From: Epiperipatus broadwayi
Taxonomy: Eukaryota; Onychophora; Udeonychophora; Euonychophora; Peripatidae
Length of the DNA stretch: 64,000 nt
Reading direction: 5' to 3'
Assembly: GCA_028023455.1 (NCBI GenBank)
Contig: JAQFVV010000032.1
Location: forward strand, 2,234,001 to 2,298,000
Shown: in pieces, positions 61,079 through 64,000 of the stretch
Layout: every line of letters begins with the position of its first letter
Position numbering within the stretch: position 1 is the stretch's first letter
Notes under the pieces: generated by a model
What the model was told of the DNA's origin: nothing
The model's database searches: none
Seen by the model: the letters and a program-made list of their open reading frames with translations, nothing else
Position numbers and translations under genes: made by a program

Positions 61079-64000
61079 ACCTTAATTTCAGTATAGACAA
61101 TATACTTGTATTTAAATATTAAATATATAAACTGTAAAAAAATAAATTACTATACTAAAGTAAAATGCATTCATATTTCAAATATACATCCAGAAATAGA
61201 AAGTGCCTCATTATAAAAGTAAATGAGACAGTAAAATAATTGTTTATGAGTTTTGAAAGACACGAAAACAGTTTGAAAGATTATCAATCAACTATTCTTC
61301 AAGCTGAACAGTGCAATGCAATGTGTTGTTACAAAATATTTTTTAAAAAAACTAAACATCTAGGAAACAGTCAATCACACATTTTCCCAAGACACAGGTG
61401 GATTTTTAGATTTTAATATACATAATTGAAATTCATGTGAATCAGGCTCATTGAAAGATGAATATGTTAGTCAAGGAATTATTTTTAAAAAAGCACATAC
61501 AGTTATTGCAGAGAAAATGGCACACTCGTGTATTTCAGAAAGATTTGATAAATAGTGACAAAAATAAAATGATTCACATCTTACAAAATCTTGTCTCCAC
61601 AACTCTCACTAATCATGAGACATTAACAAACTTGAACATTAGCAACATTATAAAAATGACAGAATGTAGCATAATATTATCAGTGATGTCATGATTTTTG
61701 TCTGTTCACTGGTACCGATCAAATTTATCCACCAATAAAAGATAAATCTATGTTGACTCATTTGGATTCTAATATGAATTGTTATCCTCACTTTGAACAT
61801 TCAAATAGGATAATTTTTTTCATGTTGGAATTAATGCAGAGTTAATTAAAGCGCTGTTTCAGCATATACTCATTGTCAAATTTCACAAGATAATGGAGTT
61901 GACTAAATTTTCTTAAAATAGTATCTAATTTCCACTCTGGTTGGAGTGGAATCTAAGTTGAACTCATTTTTCCACACTTAACAGCTATGTCCACATATTT
62001 TTCTTGAATTTAATTGGCTTTAGGACATCTAGACAGATTTAAATTTTCTGATTTAAATATAATTCTGCTGGAAATTTTCTATTGTTGAGTCAAAACAACA
62101 TCTGAAAAGTAATTTTCAGACTTTTTTGGTGCATAAGTCCGTATTTTTCACTCATGGTTAGTCAATCATTTCTTGATTGTATGCACATTTACTTCAGTCT
62201 GTTTGTAGCTGCCTGAAAAAATGCAAATTTTAAATATACTATCTTCTTAGCAATATTTCTGAAATTTTTAACTTGTGAATGTTGATGCATTGTAGAATTC
62301 GAGAACATCTGGGAACCTGTCATAAAAAACACATCTTGAAGAATTTCAATAAGTGTGATGTTGGGACAGTTTTGACAGGTTTGATTTCTGCCCATTTTGA
62401 TTTTGCATCACTTCCTTTTTAATGGACAAGCATAATTGATATGAATAGATTGTCAGTTTTCTTCTGATTCCTCCAAGAATGAAGAGCAACTTTTTAAGGT
62501 TCTTTTTTATGTTGGTGTATACACTGTATCCATGTACCAGTTGCTCAACGTCATTATCACTGTTGCACCAGTATATAGTGTAATGCTAGTGAGATATATG
62601 CTATAAAACAAATGCATATATCTGCACTACATATATGTTCAAACAAATAAATAAACAAAAGAAAAGAAAAACGAGATTAGTTAAAAAAATAATATATTTA
62701 AGAAGTAGATTTTAAACTGTAATTTTGTAAAAATAAAATATTTTATATTTTTCTTTTAAAATAGAATAAAACTATTTATTAAGAGTGGATGGGGAAAAGA
62801 ATTAGGAGAAATAAAAATTTAAAACCGCTCTCTCTTCTTTTTATCAATTAAAAAGAAAAAGAAATAAATGTTTTAAAAAATTTAATAAATGTAAAATATT
62901 AAAATAAAATTAGTTATAAAGAAACTTTTGTGAAAATATCTCATTGGCAGAAATGCAATTAATTTGGAAAAATTCCTGGATGATAAGATATTATATTAAT
63001 CTAATAAAGATTAGATAAACGAAATGCAAAAAAAAAAATTAATTAGAAGTATATTTAAGTTATGATAAAAATTAAAACTATGATAAGGAAATAAACAATG
63101 GGAGAGGTAGATATAGTAAGTGTGACTTGGCTATTATTATATTCATCCACTTCATATTCAGATCATTCATATTGAGATTTGTAGAGTTTCATTCAGACAT
63201 TCAGAAATTTAAGTGCAGTAGTGAACCAGTCATTACTGATGCAGATATTAATGTAGAAGCTGCAGAATTAGCAACATGTATTGCTAGAAAGCCATATGAG
63301 TGTTCAACTGGGCTTCATGCCCGAGTCCCCAATTTCCATCAATTATCCTCACCTGGAACCAATGCCTAAACTGCGAAAAGATGCTGCCGCATCCTCTTTC
63401 TCCCATTTTCAAGTCTAAGAATGGAAGACAAGCCCTGAAATTATCAATGGAAACCAAATGGCCAAACGGTTGCTGACTTTGGAAACTTCCCCTTTGCAGG
63501 GGATTACATTGACAAATTGTTTTATTATATATTTAGGGGTATAGCATTATATCAGTTCAGTATTAAATCAAAAATTTAAATATAAAATGAAAATACAGTT
63601 TAGATGTTTTAGTAATTAGCTTAAATAATAATTGCTTTAAAAAGGGGGGGAAAGAGTCTTTTAAATTAAATTGTTTTGTTTTAATTTATGTTTTGAAGAA
63701 TTCATATCTGAATATTTTTTGTGCTATAAAATAAAGCGATTATTTAAAAAAAGGTTACTGACACTGAATATTGGACGAACAATGAACAATTGTTTAATAA
63801 CAGAATTTAAGTTAAAATATATAAAGTCAAGCAATCATTATTATTCTAGTAACAAGTTTGGAATGATAATAAAAAAATTTTAAACACCAGTTTGTTTTTT
63901 TAAAAATAAAATTTGGTTTAAACTTTAATTTCAAAACATGTTTACCACTATTTCAAACCACCCACCAACCATCCACCCCAACCTCTCAAAATAATTTAAA
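61079..64000. other. AT-rich intergenic DNA
   Basis: No supported gene. 63190-63520 is a higher-complexity patch, with an 80-codon open frame ending near 63369 and a local GGGCTTCATGCCC stem. A run of 8 G starts near 63643. The rest is simple AT-rich sequence. Confidence 0.4.

Overview
The window looks like gene-poor, strongly AT-rich nuclear DNA of an invertebrate animal. The evidence is the low G+C, long homopolymer and TA runs, no bacterial-style gene packing, and relics of several metazoan retroelement classes: Penelope-like elements, an RTE-type LINE, a second APE-type LINE, a Ty3/gypsy-type gag element and tRNA-derived SINE-like sequences. A mollusc or arthropod would fit, but the species cannot be named from the sequence. 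No host gene with a confident function was found. The only host-type candidates are a 73-codon two-membrane-segment ORF (34234-34455) and a 55-codon ORF (about 60242-60409), both weak.

Layout. 1-24 kb is mostly featureless AT-rich DNA. It holds a decayed Penelope-like (PLE) endonuclease relic near 2.5-2.9 kb, two compact PLE-tail foldbacks (13072-13630 and 15746-16249), degenerate tRNA-like repeats, a MITE-like inverted repeat (20.9-21.4 kb) and a degenerate tandem block (21.9-22.65 kb). 24.07-31.13 kb is a nearly intact LTR retrotransposon on the minus strand: two LTRs of about 1.68 kb, primer-binding site, polypurine tract and gag, but no room for pol. 31.1-35 kb is intergenic. 35.06-36.27 kb is a 5'-truncated RTE-type LINE (minus strand) with an 11-bp target duplication. 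36.98-40.46 kb is a nearly full-length but frameshifted APE-type LINE (plus strand). 40.68-46.83 kb is a head-to-head pair of decayed PLE copies around a 1.8-kb spacer with two tandem-repeat arrays; the right copy is interrupted by a 757-bp terminal-inverted-repeat element. 47.74-48.02 kb is a tiny, nearly perfect PLE-tail palindrome with a 13-bp target duplication. 48-64 kb is again AT-rich, with a degenerate repeat field, a 118-bp duplicate of PLE sequence, possible pol debris near 56 kb and an inverted tRNA-like pair at 60.7-61.1 kb.

The unifying theme is one PLE family whose 3' tail carries, in order, the end of the GIY-YIG endonuclease, a tRNA-like module with Pol III A and B boxes, a hammerhead-ribozyme-like core, a poly(A) signal and a fixed terminus. 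All four loci are inverted dimers sharing that terminus, with arms from about 0.05 to 1.8 kb, and three have 11-13 bp target duplications. The gag-only LTR element is the second main item: its LTRs differ at only about twenty positions, so it inserted or was converted recently, and it must have depended on another element's polymerase.
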